Below are positions 18,241-29,478 of a DNA stretch of 64,000 bases, piece by piece (the stretch's first letter is position 1; every line of letters begins with the position of its first letter). The translations under genes were made by a program, and so were the position numbers. The stretch lies in contig BROI01000003.1 of the NCBI GenBank assembly GCA_027923505.1, positions 1,178,001 to 1,242,000 of the forward strand, read 5' to 3'. Under the pieces are notes generated by a model, which worked only from the letters and a program-made list of their open reading frames with translations, was not told the origin of the DNA and did not search any database. The stretch comes from Mayamaea pseudoterrestris (lineage: Eukaryota; Bacillariophyta; Bacillariophyceae; Sellaphorales; Sellaphoraceae).

Positions 18241-19197
18241 TTAAGCAGCAGATAGCCATCCAATCTTGATAAACTCCTCCTGCGCCACGACAAAAATCTG
18301 CCCCAGCCACGCCACCTGCAGCACCGACAAGCCGGAAAGACTCACGAGAAAAAACTTCATCCAGCGCTTTTGCGCAATCGTCAGCCCCTTTTCATTCTTC
18401 AACGCCGTCAGTACGTCACGCGAAAAGTGGTACGAGTAGAAGGGCCACAAAATGCAGCGACAAGTCACAAACAAGAATACAAAGACAATGCCGACTCCAA
18501 TCTTGGTGTACGGCATGGCGTCTCCCAAGCCCGGTACACCTTGATCCACGTCAAAATTGGCCAAGATGCACACCACGGCCGTACTCAGTTCGCACATGCC
18601 AAAAAAGAAAATCGCATAGTAGCTTCCCATGTTGGGAAACATGCAGCCCCACGCTGTGACCAGGGAAAAGACGTGATGAAACAAGTATTCGGGGCCGTCG
18701 CTCCACACGTAGCTGTCATACAGATTCTTGATTTGATAGACAAAGAATAGGAGCGCAATGCGAAAGCCGCTCGGCTGGTAGGTGAACAAGCGAGACGCGT
18801 AGGTTGCTTGGAGTGATGATGATCCCGATTCCTTTTTACCTTGCTGCGTTTTGCTTGCAAACAAGTCGGCATGCAAATGTTTCGACCGCCATCCGCAGAC
18901 AAAGACGACCAAGCACGCCAAGGCGTCAACGCCCATGTGTCGCGCAATGATTTGTCGATTGCGTTCAATCACCATGAGCTCGTGCCAGTGCGTGTTGCCT
19001 GCCAGCCACCAACGCCACAGCTGCTCGGATGATATGAGAATGAGCAAAAAGACTAATCCAGTGGCAATCAGTGAAGACGTTTCGGGTCTTTGGTGCTTGT
19101 TTTGCAGCGAAGAAAAGGAATCGAGCGAGCACAAGATGCGAAACAGTGGCTGCTGGTTGCGCGCACATGTTGCGGAAGGGGCATCGGATATGCACAT
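18241..19197 (-). CDS. TLC-domain multispanning membrane protein
   Basis: A single exon of 318 residues with about seven hydrophobic segments, starting with SLIATGLVFLLILISSEQLW. The paired histidines in PEYLFHHVFSLVTAWGCM, followed by GMCELSTAVVCILANF, match the TLC (TRAM-LAG1-CLN8) core, where the His residues are conserved. Members act in the ER or related membranes in lipid sensing, ceramide synthesis or lipid trafficking. The ceramide-synthase Lag1p motif is not complete here, so a general TLC/TMEM-type protein is more likely than a ceramide synthase. The first residues before the first helix are polar with several Cys. No intron is needed. Confidence 0.75.
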   Translation of the reverse strand: MCISDAPSATCARNQQPLFRILCSLDSFSSLQNKHQRPETSSLIATGLVFLLILISSEQLWRWWLAGNTHWHELMVIERNRQIIARHMGVDALACLVVFVCGWRSKHLHADLFASKTQQGKKESGSSSLQATYASRLFTYQPSGFRIALLFFVYQIKNLYDSYVWSDGPEYLFHHVFSLVTAWGCMFPNMGSYYAIFFFGMCELSTAVVCILANFDVDQGVPGLGDAMPYTKIGVGIVFVFLFVTCRCILWPFYSYHFSRDVLTALKNEKGLTIAQKRWMKFFLVSLSGLSVLQVAWLGQIFVVAQEEFIKIGWLSAA

Positions 19198-20038
19198 GCT
19201 GGATTGAGATAGTTGCTATGAGCGTCTACAGCAATGTAAGACGAACTCGGATCAATCCTTTTGTCTTCGAATCTATAAACAAGGGTGGTTGGCTGCGTGT
19301 GCTGCCGACGGAGCAATTTGGCCGACGACGACGCGCATCGAAAAACGAGTGACGACGATGGTTTCGAGAGGCGATGTGGTCATTGAATTGCTGGCGATTG
19401 ATTGGCTATTTTGTGTCGTAGCATCACTAAACATTCGTTTTCATCCGTGCGAGTTTTCCGGATTGGCGATTAGACGCGATTGACGTTCCGTTCGACCATG
19501 AGGCTTGGAGCGTGATCGTGGAGACATTGGCAACTGGCAGCAAAAGACTTGTACCTCGAGATCCAATCAGTCTCTAGTATTGTTACACGTTGACGAATGA
19601 ACATGGTAGTGTAGATGCAATACAGGCAGCATGTCCGTCACCATGTAGCCAAGTAGCCAAGTGAGCGGAGTAAGAGTCTACATTAAAATATAACAACATG
19701 ACGACACGTATAAAAACGCCGTTCGCTTCTATGAAGCATCTACAGAGAGTTCGTCGGTGAAGCAGATCCGTAACGGTGCTGCGCCGCCGACGGAGCGACT
19801 CAGCTGCATCAACATATTCATGATCCATGCTGTTGCTTCATGTGTATTCTCACGCTGCCATCAGGAGCGTGAAAGGACTCTTGGAGGATCTTTTGCATAG
19901 CTCGTTACGACACATCAACCTCGCTGCGTGGGCAGTCGAGGAGCGTGTATGAGGAGCGTGACGCCGAGTGGAAGTGAGTCATTTGTACCTTTCACAATTG
20001 TTGCGAGTGCGCGCAAGACGAGTCTACATTCTGGCAGC
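19198..20038. other. Intergenic between TLC gene and subtilase 1
   Basis: The starts of the TLC gene (minus) and subtilase 1 (plus) face away from each other, so both promoters lie here. Short frames are present on both strands, none with recognisable content. In-frame ATGs upstream of 20039 would add a non-hydrophobic extension to the subtilase. Confidence 0.4.
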
Positions 20039-21504
20039 ATGACGATCCGTTTGATTCTAAGTTTGACCGTCCTTCTCATCATTGGGATTTGTGCGCAGAA
20101 AGAGAACGAGCAGGCTAGTGGTCGCGCCCTCCAGCAATTCTCCACGTCGACGAGTGACATGGATCCAAGTCCCGACGTTTGGATCGTCGAGCTCAAGGCA
20201 GGTACAACGAGCGTTTCAAGCGTTGCCAGTGACATGGTGGCGTCAGCAAGTAACGGCAAGGTTGGCTTTGTGTTTCAGCAAGCTCTCCAAGGCTTTGTGT
20301 ATCACGGCTCCGATATTGATGCCATCAAGGCCGATCCCAACGTCAAGTCGGTGACGCGCGACGGCCTTTCTTACATTGTGGGAACGTCAACAACAATGTC
20401 GCAAAAGGTTCCGTCGGGCATTCAACGCATCTTTGCCGACACCAAAACCTACATGCGCCAAGCGAGTAGCACTTGTCGCTGCGATGCCGTCGTGGCAGTG
20501 TTGGACACCGGAGTAAGCTTTTCGCATCCCGACTTGCTCGTCAACCAGCAAATGAGCGTTGACTGCACTTCCGGGACTTGCGTGCAAGGTTTCGGCGATG
20601 ACGACAATGGGCATGGATCGCACGTGGCAGGTACGATTGCTGCAATTTCCAACGCGCAAGGTGTCATTGGCGTTTGCCCGGGGGCAGAGATTTGGTCCGT
20701 CAAGGTGATTGGCAGCGCCGGTTGGGGTTACAATAGTTGGATACTTGCCGGGATCGAGTACATACGGACTTATGCGAGTCGGGTTGATGTGATTAACATG
20801 TCGATTGCTGGCGATGGGTGCGATAGCAATTACTGCGCCGCCATTGCTCGTACCAAGAGGGCCGGCGTTGCTTTTGCAGTCGCGGCGGGCAATGACAACA
20901 GCCAGGCAAGCAGTGTTACGCCGGCTTGTTGCGCGGGCGTGCTTGGTAAGTGACAACCATTGTACATTGTCGAGTGGATCTGGGCGAAAGGTAGCTGCAG
21001 GAAAGATTTATACAAACTCACGCGCACCAATGCCCATTGAATTCGCAGCCGTGTCAGCTTTGTCGGATTCGGATGGTGAAGCAGGCGGAGCTGGCGGCAA
21101 CACTTGCACCGGCAACAAGGATGATATGATTGCGTCGTTTAGCAACTATGGGAGTGCAGTTGACATGGCGGCTCCTGGGGGTACGTCATTCTGTTATTGG
21201 TGTGCAGGCTATTCGTCTTGATTTTCACCTCGTCTCACCCCATTATCTGTCAGATTGCATCCTCTCCACTGTTCCTGGAGGATATGCTTACTACAGCGGC
21301 ACAAGCATGGCGAGTCCTCATGTTGCTGGCGCCTTGGCCGTTATAGCTAGCAATAATCACAATGGACGAGTCAATCGACACTATAGGAAGCTCAAGGCTG
21401 CTGGCAATTACAACTTTATTGACAAGTCTGTCGATACCTTCAAGGAACCCTTGCTGGACATGACCAGAATTCGCGATGCTCATATGATAGGGAGTTGCTC
21501 GTAA
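20039..21504 (+). CDS. Secreted subtilisin-like serine protease 1 (S8)
   Basis: Three exons (20039-20945, 21049-21180, 21254-21504) join to 429 residues. A signal peptide (MTIRLILSLTVLLIIGICAQ) is followed by an inhibitor-I9-like propeptide (DVWIVELKAG to NVKSVTRD). The catalytic triad is visible: Asp in AVLDTGVSFSHPDL, His in DNGHGSHVAGT and Ser in GTSMASPHVAGA, the last in exon 3; AVAAGND supplies the oxyanion Asn. Several Cys suggest disulfides. It is a secreted or vacuolar endopeptidase activated by propeptide removal. The neighbouring subtilase 2 has the same intron positions and phases, so the pair arose by tandem duplication. The ATG at 20039 was chosen because the signal peptide begins there. 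Confidence 0.9.
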
Positions 21505-21906
21505 ATCGTTATCACTCTGAGCTCTGAGAGTCTGCGAACGTATTGTCTCCGTTGTTTTGGGTCCTGTATACTGTATCAAGCCTTCTGTCACAAAACTAAC
21601 TATAAGCGTAAAGCTTACTCTCTACGTACTCCCTACATATATTTTCCTATGATTGCTGCACTATGTTTGCTCGCTTGTTTGTGTCTCTGTTGCAATATGA
21701 CAATGACAAAGGAAGCAGGTGAATCCCAGTCACAATGACCCGGCAATCTGCACACGACTGACGCACGACTCGAAGGCAATAATCGAAAACTCCGTAAGTG
21801 AACGGGCTTATGAAGAAATGACCCTCACGCGTGGTAAGTGTTGCGCGCACCGCCAATGCAGTCCGTGGCCCTGCATTCGGCACAACTTCAAACTTTCGTC
21901 ACGACC
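21505..21906. other. Spacer between tandem subtilases
   Basis: About 400 bases holding the 3' end of subtilase 1 and the promoter of subtilase 2. An in-frame ATG at 21856 would lengthen subtilase 2 by 17 residues. No other feature is recognised. Confidence 0.4.
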
Positions 21907-23404
21907 ATGCTTGCCATATTGATCTTGTTATGCAGCAGTCTCCTTGCTGGAGCTGTTATTCAGGAAGACGTAGATTTCGGCTCGGACAGAAGGCTTCAAC
22001 AGCAGGATGATGGAGACGAGGATCGTTGGATCGTTGAGCTTTATCCACAACAACAAAACTTTCTCCGAACGGCTGCAGAAGCGATGGATACGACAAGCCA
22101 AGCCATAGAGATGACTGAAGAAATAGACGGCCATGTGGGGCTCGTATTCGAGCAGGTGCTCGATGGATTTGTGTATCACGGCAAGGACATTGATAGCATC
22201 GAGGCCAATCCCAACGTCAAGTCCGTCAGGCGTGACTATAAGATTGAAGCGTCCGTTCAAACAGTACCAACTGGAATTAAGCGAGTATACGCCGACACGA
22301 AGAACTACACTCGCGCGGCAAGCTCCAGGTGCTTTTGCGACGCAGTCGTGGCAATCTTGGACACGGGTGTTGACTTTTCCCATCCTGACTTGCGCGTCAA
22401 CAAGGTGAAGAGCGTCGATTGCTCGGGGAATAGGCGTAGCACTCAACCAGCGTGTATTCTAGGTCGTGGAGATGATGATAACGGGCATGGAACTCATGTC
22501 GCAGGGACTGCTGGCGCCATAGCCAATCGAGTCGGAGTCATTGGGGTGTGTCCAGGAGCTGAAATATGGTCCATCAAAATGTTGGATAGCTCAGGTTCTG
22601 GCTACTCATCCTGGGCTTTGGCGGCATTAGATTATGTTGCACAAAATGCTGCCGCAATCGACGTTGCTAATCTTTCTTGGGGCTACTACAAGGAAGGGTT
22701 TTGCGACGACTTGCTATGCAGGGGCATGGCAAGGGTCAAAAAGGCAGGAGTTGCCATGGCCGTGGCTGCCGGAAATTACAATTCACCTGCGCAAAATCAA
22801 TCACCCGCATGCTGCTCGGCTGGATTGGGTAAGTTTATTTGTATGACGACGTCGTGCTTGTAGAAAAAGTCTGAATGGCAAAAGCGACTGCTACTTACCC
22901 AATCCATTTTATTCGCATTAGCTGTGGCGTCCTTGTCGGATGCCGACGGCACTCCAGGCGGACAGGGGACGTCGAGTTGCAAAACATACCCCGATGACAC
23001 GATCGCTGGCAGTAGCAACTATGGAGACGCCGTTGACATTGTCGCTCCAGGTGGTACGTGAATTGCAACAATGATATAGTATAAATGCGAATGGTTCAAT
23101 TTTTCCACTCGCATGTCTAAATCTAACGCATATCACCTATTCCGCAGATTGCATTTTGTCGACCGTCCCAGGCGGATACGCCGTGTACAGCGGCACCAGC
23201 ATGGCAAGTCCGCACGTGGCTGGTGCATTGGCCGTGGTGGCCAGCACCAGGAACAATAAGCGGGTCAACCCACTCTACAGGAAAGTGAAACGGGCTGGAA
23301 ACTTTGATTATTCGGACAAGCCACCCTTTTTTCGCAAGAAACCCTTGCTTGATTTGCGCAAGCTTCCTGACGCGAACATGATTGGAAGGTGTCGTCGAAA
23401 ATGA
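21907..23404 (+). CDS. Secreted subtilisin-like serine protease 2 (S8)
   Basis: Three exons (21907-22828, 22922-23053, 23148-23404) join to 436 residues, in the same phases as subtilase 1, and the middle exon has the same 132-base length. The signal peptide is MLAILILLCSSLLAGA, the propeptide contains RWIVELYPQQQ and NVKSVRRD, and the triad is Asp (AILDTGVDFSHPDL), His (DNGHGTHVAGT) and Ser (GTSMASPHVAGA). The oxyanion region reads AVAAGNYNS. Relative to copy 1 it has a longer insert after the Asp block (SGNRRSTQPACILG) and a more basic C-terminus. All catalytic residues are kept, so both copies should be active. ATG 21856 is an alternative start. Confidence 0.9.
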
Positions 23405-23467
23405 GTTTGATGACTGATTACGTACAGTAGATGTTTATAGTGCTGAGAAACGCACGTTTCTCGCAGG

Positions 23468-23822
23468 CCAATTTTAGCGATTAGTATATCCCCTTTTAAG
23501 TTTTTCAATAAAGGTTCCTTTGCGGCTTAGTCGCTATGTTGGAAAAAGCGGGTCGCTCGTGATAGCTACAGTATTTACTTGAGAATGAACGTCGTAGCGG
23601 CTCTACAATCGACCATCAGAGACGATCCACAAACAACTCTCCGATTTTAGCGACTAGTAAAATTTTGTTAATCTATTTCAATATAGTTTCGGTTACTTCT
23701 TAGCTTTGCTTTAGTAGCAGCAGCGAGTCGCTCATGGTAGCTACTTTCAAAAGTCGTACCGGTAGTCGTAGCGGTTCTGAGACCGACGTTTTGCAAGAAG
23801 AGGATCCACAAACACAACTCGA
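23468..23822. repeat. Diverged tandem duplication upstream of the DEX1-like gene
   Basis: Two units repeat with a period of about 173-179 bases. Shared anchors occur in the same order: ATTTTAGCGA (23471 and 23644), a GTCGCTC plus TAGCTAC block (near 23553 and 23728), GTCGTAGCGG (near 23591 and 23765) and GATCCACAAACA (23624 and 23803). The second copy ends at the start codon of the DEX1-like gene, so the duplicated part is its promoter or 5' leader. Confidence 0.7.
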
Positions 23823-23824
23823 CC

Positions 23825-26800
23825 ATGATGAGCCTCCATTCAATGATTGCAGTCTTTTTGATGCTGCAGTCGATAAGAACTGTAATCGCGAATCCATTGT
23901 CAAGGCCATACATTCCCTTTCGGACCGATCCATACGATCAACCACTCGTCGCCAATCACGAACATGCTGCCGCCCATGACGACAATTATCGCAGCAACGT
24001 TCACTCGCTCGACGACTCCAATCAACAATGTCCACTCCAATTCGTCCTGGGTGTGAGTAAGCGTCTACATGGAAGCTCCTCCGATGCCTCTGGCATTCGC
24101 CAAGCGCCCGTCGTGTATCCAGTCTTTGCGGCGCAAGGTCCGGGCCGGCAGGTGGTGTATGCCACGGACTACGAGCATTTGGATCTACTCACGCCAGCTC
24201 ACATTGGTGAGTCATATAGTCGACATGAGCCACCGCATGAACCATCGAAACAGACTAGCAGCAACAACAATATTGGTAGCGTCAAGGAAATATTAGTGCA
24301 GGCGGCCGACTATCCGTTGCTACTGGAAGGATCCACCTTTCACTCGTCACCGATACTGCATGACGTGAACGGCGACGGCCGCATGGACGTTATTTTGGCC
24401 GACTATGACGGAGGCATTTTCATGATGGGATTGACTCTAACAAATACAAATGCAGGAGCAGCAGCATCAGGATCAGCGACATCGGACCATCGCACACGTT
24501 TCTTTCAGAGCGCCCAAGTGCCCCGCCTCTACGTGCGTCGCGATTGGATGAACGGACGCGTCAACGAAACCCTTGGCATTGTGCCACCAACCACGCTTCC
24601 CCCGCATCCGTCCGCCAAGAATAATACGAAGCCGCAGGAGCATATACATGATCCGTACCACTCTTACTTTGAAATGTATTCTTCCAATTCAATCATGAAT
24701 GACAAGGACGTTTTGCGCGCCATTTCCGACAATATTTTGACGCAACACGCCGGTCAGTATCAAGCGATGCAGGAGCGGCGGCGCAAACACAGGCAGCGTG
24801 TCATGATTGTCAAGGAGAATATAAGTGTTTCGAATACTGGTAGTGGCAAAGTAACCAATGAGACGAGCATGTTCAAGCAGGTTGACAAGGCGGATGCATC
24901 CTTGTACGACGACGATGGCGGCGCAAAGTATCATGACGACGCGACGGATGACTTGATGATTGACCACGTGAAGGAAAAGTTGAAGGAACTCTATGGTGGT
25001 GACGAGGGAGGCGCGTCGCAGCAAGCGCAGCAACAATCAAAACATGAAACATCACAACATGACACGGGCGACGCGGTGAGAGCGCATCGACGATTGCAGG
25101 AAGCAAACGAGCGGCACGCGCCAGAGCTGCTCAACGCTGGTGACAATCATGTGCAGCCGCAGCAGCAGCATGAGGCAAATCCACGGCACGAGGAACACCA
25201 ACTTTCGAATGCAGAGCTTCCAGAAGTTGCGCTTGGTGCTAACCAACACGAGCAGCAGGCTGTTCAAAACCAGCAGCATCATAACGACAATCAACATATT
25301 CCCGAACTGTCAACAGAGGAAGTAGATGGCCGAATGCAGCAGCAACAGATGGTTGAGAATGAGGCTGGTGACGCTGCGAGAGAGGACGTCCACCGTGACT
25401 CGATGGAAGCCGGCATCAAGGTTGATCCGCCGATTCGAGAACAAGGCGGACTCCACGATGACTTTGTAAACCAGCCGGATCAAGCCAAGTCGGTCCCCGA
25501 CCTGCCGTACGACGACTACGGAATCGATGATCCAAACCCACGTCGCGGCGAGCACCATCGAGACCCAATACTTGATGACGTTAGTCCAGACTACGAAGGC
25601 GACGACTATGGACGATATGGTCGACGTTACCATGACGATGACTACTATCGCATCCACAACAGTGCACACCAGGAGTACTACGACTCGAAGCATTACATTC
25701 GAATCTCTCCCCACGTTCTGGCAACGCCAACGCTCGCTGAAATGCCAAAGCTATACTCAAACAATGACGAGAAGGAAGAGTTCCTTTTTGTTCCAGTATC
25801 GTATTATCTGGATGAGGACGAGTATGAGGGCTACTCTTCGTACCAGCGTTTCTTGGACAGTGACCATGGGGACGAAACGGAGGTGAATCGAGGAAGATAT
25901 GTTGGTAGTGCTCTTTTAACATACATCATGGGCGATAATCCTCGATGGTCGAGCCAGCAGCACCTCGATTTAAGCACAGACTATTCGGCACCAGAGAATG
26001 TGACGATTGTCGATGGATTACCCGAGCGCGAAGATGGAACGCGTATGGGAGCGTTTGCTTTGGCGAGCCCAACCGTTGCCGATGTCGATGGCGACGGCAA
26101 GCTCGAGGTAGTGATTGGGACTGGCATGGGTATGGTGTATTGCCTGGACGCGCGCACTCTTTCAAAGAAGGATAATTGGCCTGTGCAGATGCGATATCCG
26201 ATCGAGTCTCGAATTGTCATGGAAGACTTGGTTGGTGACGCGCATTTAGAATTGCTGGTGGCAGACGTTGGAGGTAACATTGCATGCTTCAACTATGAAG
26301 GCAAACGACTATGGCATCGCAACCTTGCTACCTCGGTTGGCGTAACATCGCACAAAGTTTCACGTATAAGTCCTATGGTCTTGGGTGATGTAAATGGAGA
26401 CGGCAAGCTGAATATTGTGGTAGCCATTATGGTTGAAGCAAAGGCACCATACGTGTTTGTCCTCGATGCTGCGACTGGGTCAGATTCAATTAACTTTCCG
26501 CTTCAGCTCGACATGTTGCACAAGGTGGAGTCGACGATTGGGCTGCACGACAAACTAGCCCAGCCTCTGCTCGTCGATTTGTCCACTGATCACAAATTTG
26601 TGGAGGAATACATACGTCGGCGCGGTGCATCACATGATTTGTCTTCCAGTCACTCGGCCGGTTTGCACATCGTGTACCCAAGCGGGGAGACCTTATACAT
26701 TATAGATGCTAGCTCTGCCTGCACGCATCCGGTCCCAGTCGGTGAAGTAATGACTGCTTCTGTGCAAGTCGATGATGTGCATGGGACAAACAAGTTGGAT

Positions 26801-27391
26801 CTGGTGATTGCGACCATGGATGGGAATGTTATTACGCTCGAATCTCAGACTCCTTACCATCCATTGAATGTATGGAACAATGGTGAGACACGAAGCAGGT
26901 TTGGCGGAAGCGTGCATGGCTACAGCGCGCCGCAAGGTGTTTACGTGCATGAGCTAAGTCGCCAATACACGGATGTCTTTGGCGTGTACGTTCATGTAAC
27001 TCTGGAAGTATTCGACAATCGCAGAAATGTTGCCCCAGAGCACAAGAAATACAAGGTTGAAATTAGGGACGGGTCGTCACACAAGAGGGTGCTGCTTCGA
27101 GCCCAATACGATGAACCAGGGATCTACAAGGAGCGCGTTTTCATTCGCTTCGGTCCAGGCTATTATGCCCTCCACGTACTTCTGACCACAAGTCATGGTC
27201 TCGTGTACGAGGATGTGTTCCATCTCGGGTATAATATACATTATATGAGTGGTTTTGGTGTTCTCCTTTGGCTTCCTCTGATTTCATTTGGTCTTATCAT
27301 CGTCATCTTTGCCACTGGAAGAGAAGACGATGAGACAGTTCGTCGCAACAAAAATGGCGATGTCACTCGTACACGTTTACTACCAGCCTAA
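23825..27391 (+). CDS. DEX1: DEX1-like FG-GAP repeat membrane protein
   Basis: A single exon of 1188 residues. A signal peptide (about 1-22) precedes a large luminal or extracellular part and one transmembrane segment near 1142-1163 (FGVLLWLPLISFGLIIVIF) with a short basic tail ending RLLPA. Three calcium-binding FG-GAP/EF-like loops are visible: DVNGDGRMDVILADYDGG (about 180), DVDGDGKLEVVIG (about 753) and DVNGDGKLNIVVA (about 856). This architecture matches plant DEFECTIVE IN EXINE FORMATION 1 (about 900 residues), needed for pollen wall patterning. The extra length comes from a His/Gln/Glu/Asp-rich insert between the first and second loops. In an alga a role in cell-surface or secretory-route wall assembly is inferred only. 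Confidence 0.85.
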   Translation: MMSLHSMIAVFLMLQSIRTVIANPLSRPYIPFRTDPYDQPLVANHEHAAAHDDNYRSNVHSLDDSNQQCPLQFVLGVSKRLHGSSSDASGIRQAPVVYPVFAAQGPGRQVVYATDYEHLDLLTPAHIGESYSRHEPPHEPSKQTSSNNNIGSVKEILVQAADYPLLLEGSTFHSSPILHDVNGDGRMDVILADYDGGIFMMGLTLTNTNAGAAASGSATSDHRTRFFQSAQVPRLYVRRDWMNGRVNETLGIVPPTTLPPHPSAKNNTKPQEHIHDPYHSYFEMYSSNSIMNDKDVLRAISDNILTQHAGQYQAMQERRRKHRQRVMIVKENISVSNTGSGKVTNETSMFKQVDKADASLYDDDGGAKYHDDATDDLMIDHVKEKLKELYGGDEGGASQQAQQQSKHETSQHDTGDAVRAHRRLQEANERHAPELLNAGDNHVQPQQQHEANPRHEEHQLSNAELPEVALGANQHEQQAVQNQQHHNDNQHIPELSTEEVDGRMQQQQMVENEAGDAAREDVHRDSMEAGIKVDPPIREQGGLHDDFVNQPDQAKSVPDLPYDDYGIDDPNPRRGEHHRDPILDDVSPDYEGDDYGRYGRRYHDDDYYRIHNSAHQEYYDSKHYIRISPHVLATPTLAEMPKLYSNNDEKEEFLFVPVSYYLDEDEYEGYSSYQRFLDSDHGDETEVNRGRYVGSALLTYIMGDNPRWSSQQHLDLSTDYSAPENVTIVDGLPEREDGTRMGAFALASPTVADVDGDGKLEVVIGTGMGMVYCLDARTLSKKDNWPVQMRYPIESRIVMEDLVGDAHLELLVADVGGNIACFNYEGKRLWHRNLATSVGVTSHKVSRISPMVLGDVNGDGKLNIVVAIMVEAKAPYVFVLDAATGSDSINFPLQLDMLHKVESTIGLHDKLAQPLLVDLSTDHKFVEEYIRRRGASHDLSSSHSAGLHIVYPSGETLYIIDASSACTHPVPVGEVMTASVQVDDVHGTNKLDLVIATMDGNVITLESQTPYHPLNVWNNGETRSRFGGSVHGYSAPQGVYVHELSRQYTDVFGVYVHVTLEVFDNRRNVAPEHKKYKVEIRDGSSHKRVLLRAQYDEPGIYKERVFIRFGPGYYALHVLLTTSHGLVYEDVFHLGYNIHYMSGFGVLLWLPLISFGLIIVIFATGREDDETVRRNKNGDVTRTRLLPA

Positions 27392-27595
27392 ATTTCCGTG
27401 ATCGTTGGACGACATTTGATATATTGCTTTCGGGCGGCGTTACAGAATGGTCGAAGCTATCGGGGCTCATCTTAGCATTTGGAAATGCGCGATCTCGAGC
27501 AACCCAGGGATGCCAAACATCGGGAACGAGAGGCAGAAACAAATACATTGCTAATTTTTACATAAAAACAGGCACTCTGTGTTGGTACAACATTA

Positions 27596-28936
27596 TTATT
27601 TCTTTGCCAGTTTTAATTGTCGCACATGCCGCTGCATGCGGTTCGTCTCCCGCTCCCAAAGTCGGTTCCAGCGATCATTGCCCAAACTAATCTTGACATT
27701 GTGTAGCCAGTGGCGCTGCTGCAAGGAGATGATGATAAAGTTGACGGGTCTCTCCGAGTGAAAAACCATTGCCGAAACATCGTGATCTTCGTGACCAGCC
27801 ACATACTTTTTGGTTTCAGTAGGCCCTAATATTGCTTGTTGCTGCACAACTTCAGCCAAGTCTGGCGACATTAAATACCATTGTCCTTCCGCATACAAGT
27901 GAAGCAATCCTCCGTATTTGCGAATCGCCCACTTTTCCAGTGGCGCACGTCGATGCACCTTGTCGTGACCCCACCAGACTTTATCAACCACGGAGCCAGC
28001 CAAAATATTGCGGTTGTACGGAGCCGGTGGAAGCATATTGTCGACAAAGGCAAAGAACTTATCAAGATAGAGTATTGTATCAGTGTCTTGCTTTACCACG
28101 TAATCGATGTTATACTTCTTGGCCAGCTTTCCTGCCCATGCAAAGTATGTTTGACTTTTTCCGTCGTTCATGTTTTCTAATGAAAGCGAGCTGCCAGTGA
28201 GTGCCTGGAGTCGTCTGCTTACAACAGTGTAACCTTGTCATATGAACGTACCTTTAATATTCAACAGTGTCACATCCGGCTCGAGCATGTCCTTGCCTTC
28301 GTAGCGATGTGGATTGTTTGTGTGGGAAAGAACCATGGGACGAGAGTCGTCGACGAGCTCGGTGGATACGTTTGGGTTGCCTCCCACCACGAATGTATAC
28401 AGCAAATGACAATCAGATGGTTGCCCACCATGAATGTAGTGATCGAGACTGCAAACGTGAGGATGCGAGCGAAGTAGCTTGCGCTGTCGATGTCGACATC
28501 GTTGCTCGGATGGAGAGTCCTTCGTGAATATTCCAATCAGCACCCGAGGTCGACCACCGGTAGCTGGTTCACTGACTGAGACTGCTGCTGCCATTGAATG
28601 GTTATCATCTAGAGTCGCTACGGCGATGGCTGCAACATCCGATGACTTTGGTCCAGTCACAATGTTATCATCGTCATCGTCTGTCGTCGTTGCCGCCGGA
28701 GAATCTCCATCCGCTTGTTGATATTGTTGCTCCGCTTCAGCGGCAAGGTTCTCGTCGCGTCGTCGCAAAACAAAATCGGAGCCTCCAGTATCAGAGTCTC
28801 GATGCAGCAAGATTCTGTGCAGGCCTTGGCTTCCGCAGGACGAGTTGAGAAAGCTCGTTTGAAGTAAAAATGAAATAATCGAAAGGCCGACAAACATGAC
28901 GCCAATGACGTGGAGAGAGGAGTGTTTGCCGACCAT
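27596..28936 (-). CDS. GT31-type glycosyltransferase (beta-1,3-galactosyltransferase-like)
   Basis: Two exons (28252-28936, 27596-28176) join at phase 1 to 421 residues. The join recreates LLNIKENMNDGKSQTYFAW, the conserved ENMNDGK-type block of family GT31. A type II membrane anchor (VIGVMFVGLSIISFLLQ) lies near the N-terminus. The metal/nucleotide-sugar DxD motif is QDTDTILYLD, and the acceptor-side block AGHEDHDVS resembles the family's ED(V) region. Such enzymes extend O- or N-linked glycans, or proteoglycan-like chains, in the Golgi. The stem region is acidic and low in complexity (TTTDDDDD). The gene is convergent with the DEX1-like gene, with about 200 bases between them. Donor sugar and acceptor cannot be predicted. 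Confidence 0.83.
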
Positions 28937-29478
28937 TTTTCAGTCGCTTGGATAATAGAAACGACCAATTATGTACAGGTATAAGGAGTGTGGATTCGTG
29001 AGAGTATAACCACGACAGCGAGAGCGAATGCTTGGAAAGGTCGCGTCCGAAAAAGTTGGCGATGGTTTATCGTTAGTTGCTGATGAGAGTCGGCTCGCTC
29101 GCTGTGAGTGATGGTACGACATATTTTAAATTGCCCTGTAGCGGCTCGCTCGAGATTAGTGCCGCTCCGACACATGTCACACACATTGGCGACATCATTC
29201 GTCGAATCAAGAGCTCGGTGCAGTTGCAACCATGGGAGATCGACCCCAGCAACTTCACAATCAACTGGTCGCCCTTGTCTCTTAAACTAAAATATCAGAT
29301 AGCCGATTGGAATTAATTGAAACGATTTTTAAAACCGCATTCATCCTCTCCCGACGACCTGCTTGCTCATCGATTGTCGAATAAGGTTGAGCAGTGGAGA
29401 ATATTTCCAACCCGAAGCCGTCAGACAGCAATAGCAACATCTGCACACGTCTCTCGTACAATTTTTAAAGATATAACA
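28937..29478. promoter_or_regulatory. Divergent promoter region of GT31 and carboxypeptidase genes
   Basis: The two genes point away from each other, so this 540-base spacer must contain both promoters. Short open frames are present but unsupported. No clear TATA box or repeated element is recognised. Confidence 0.4.
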
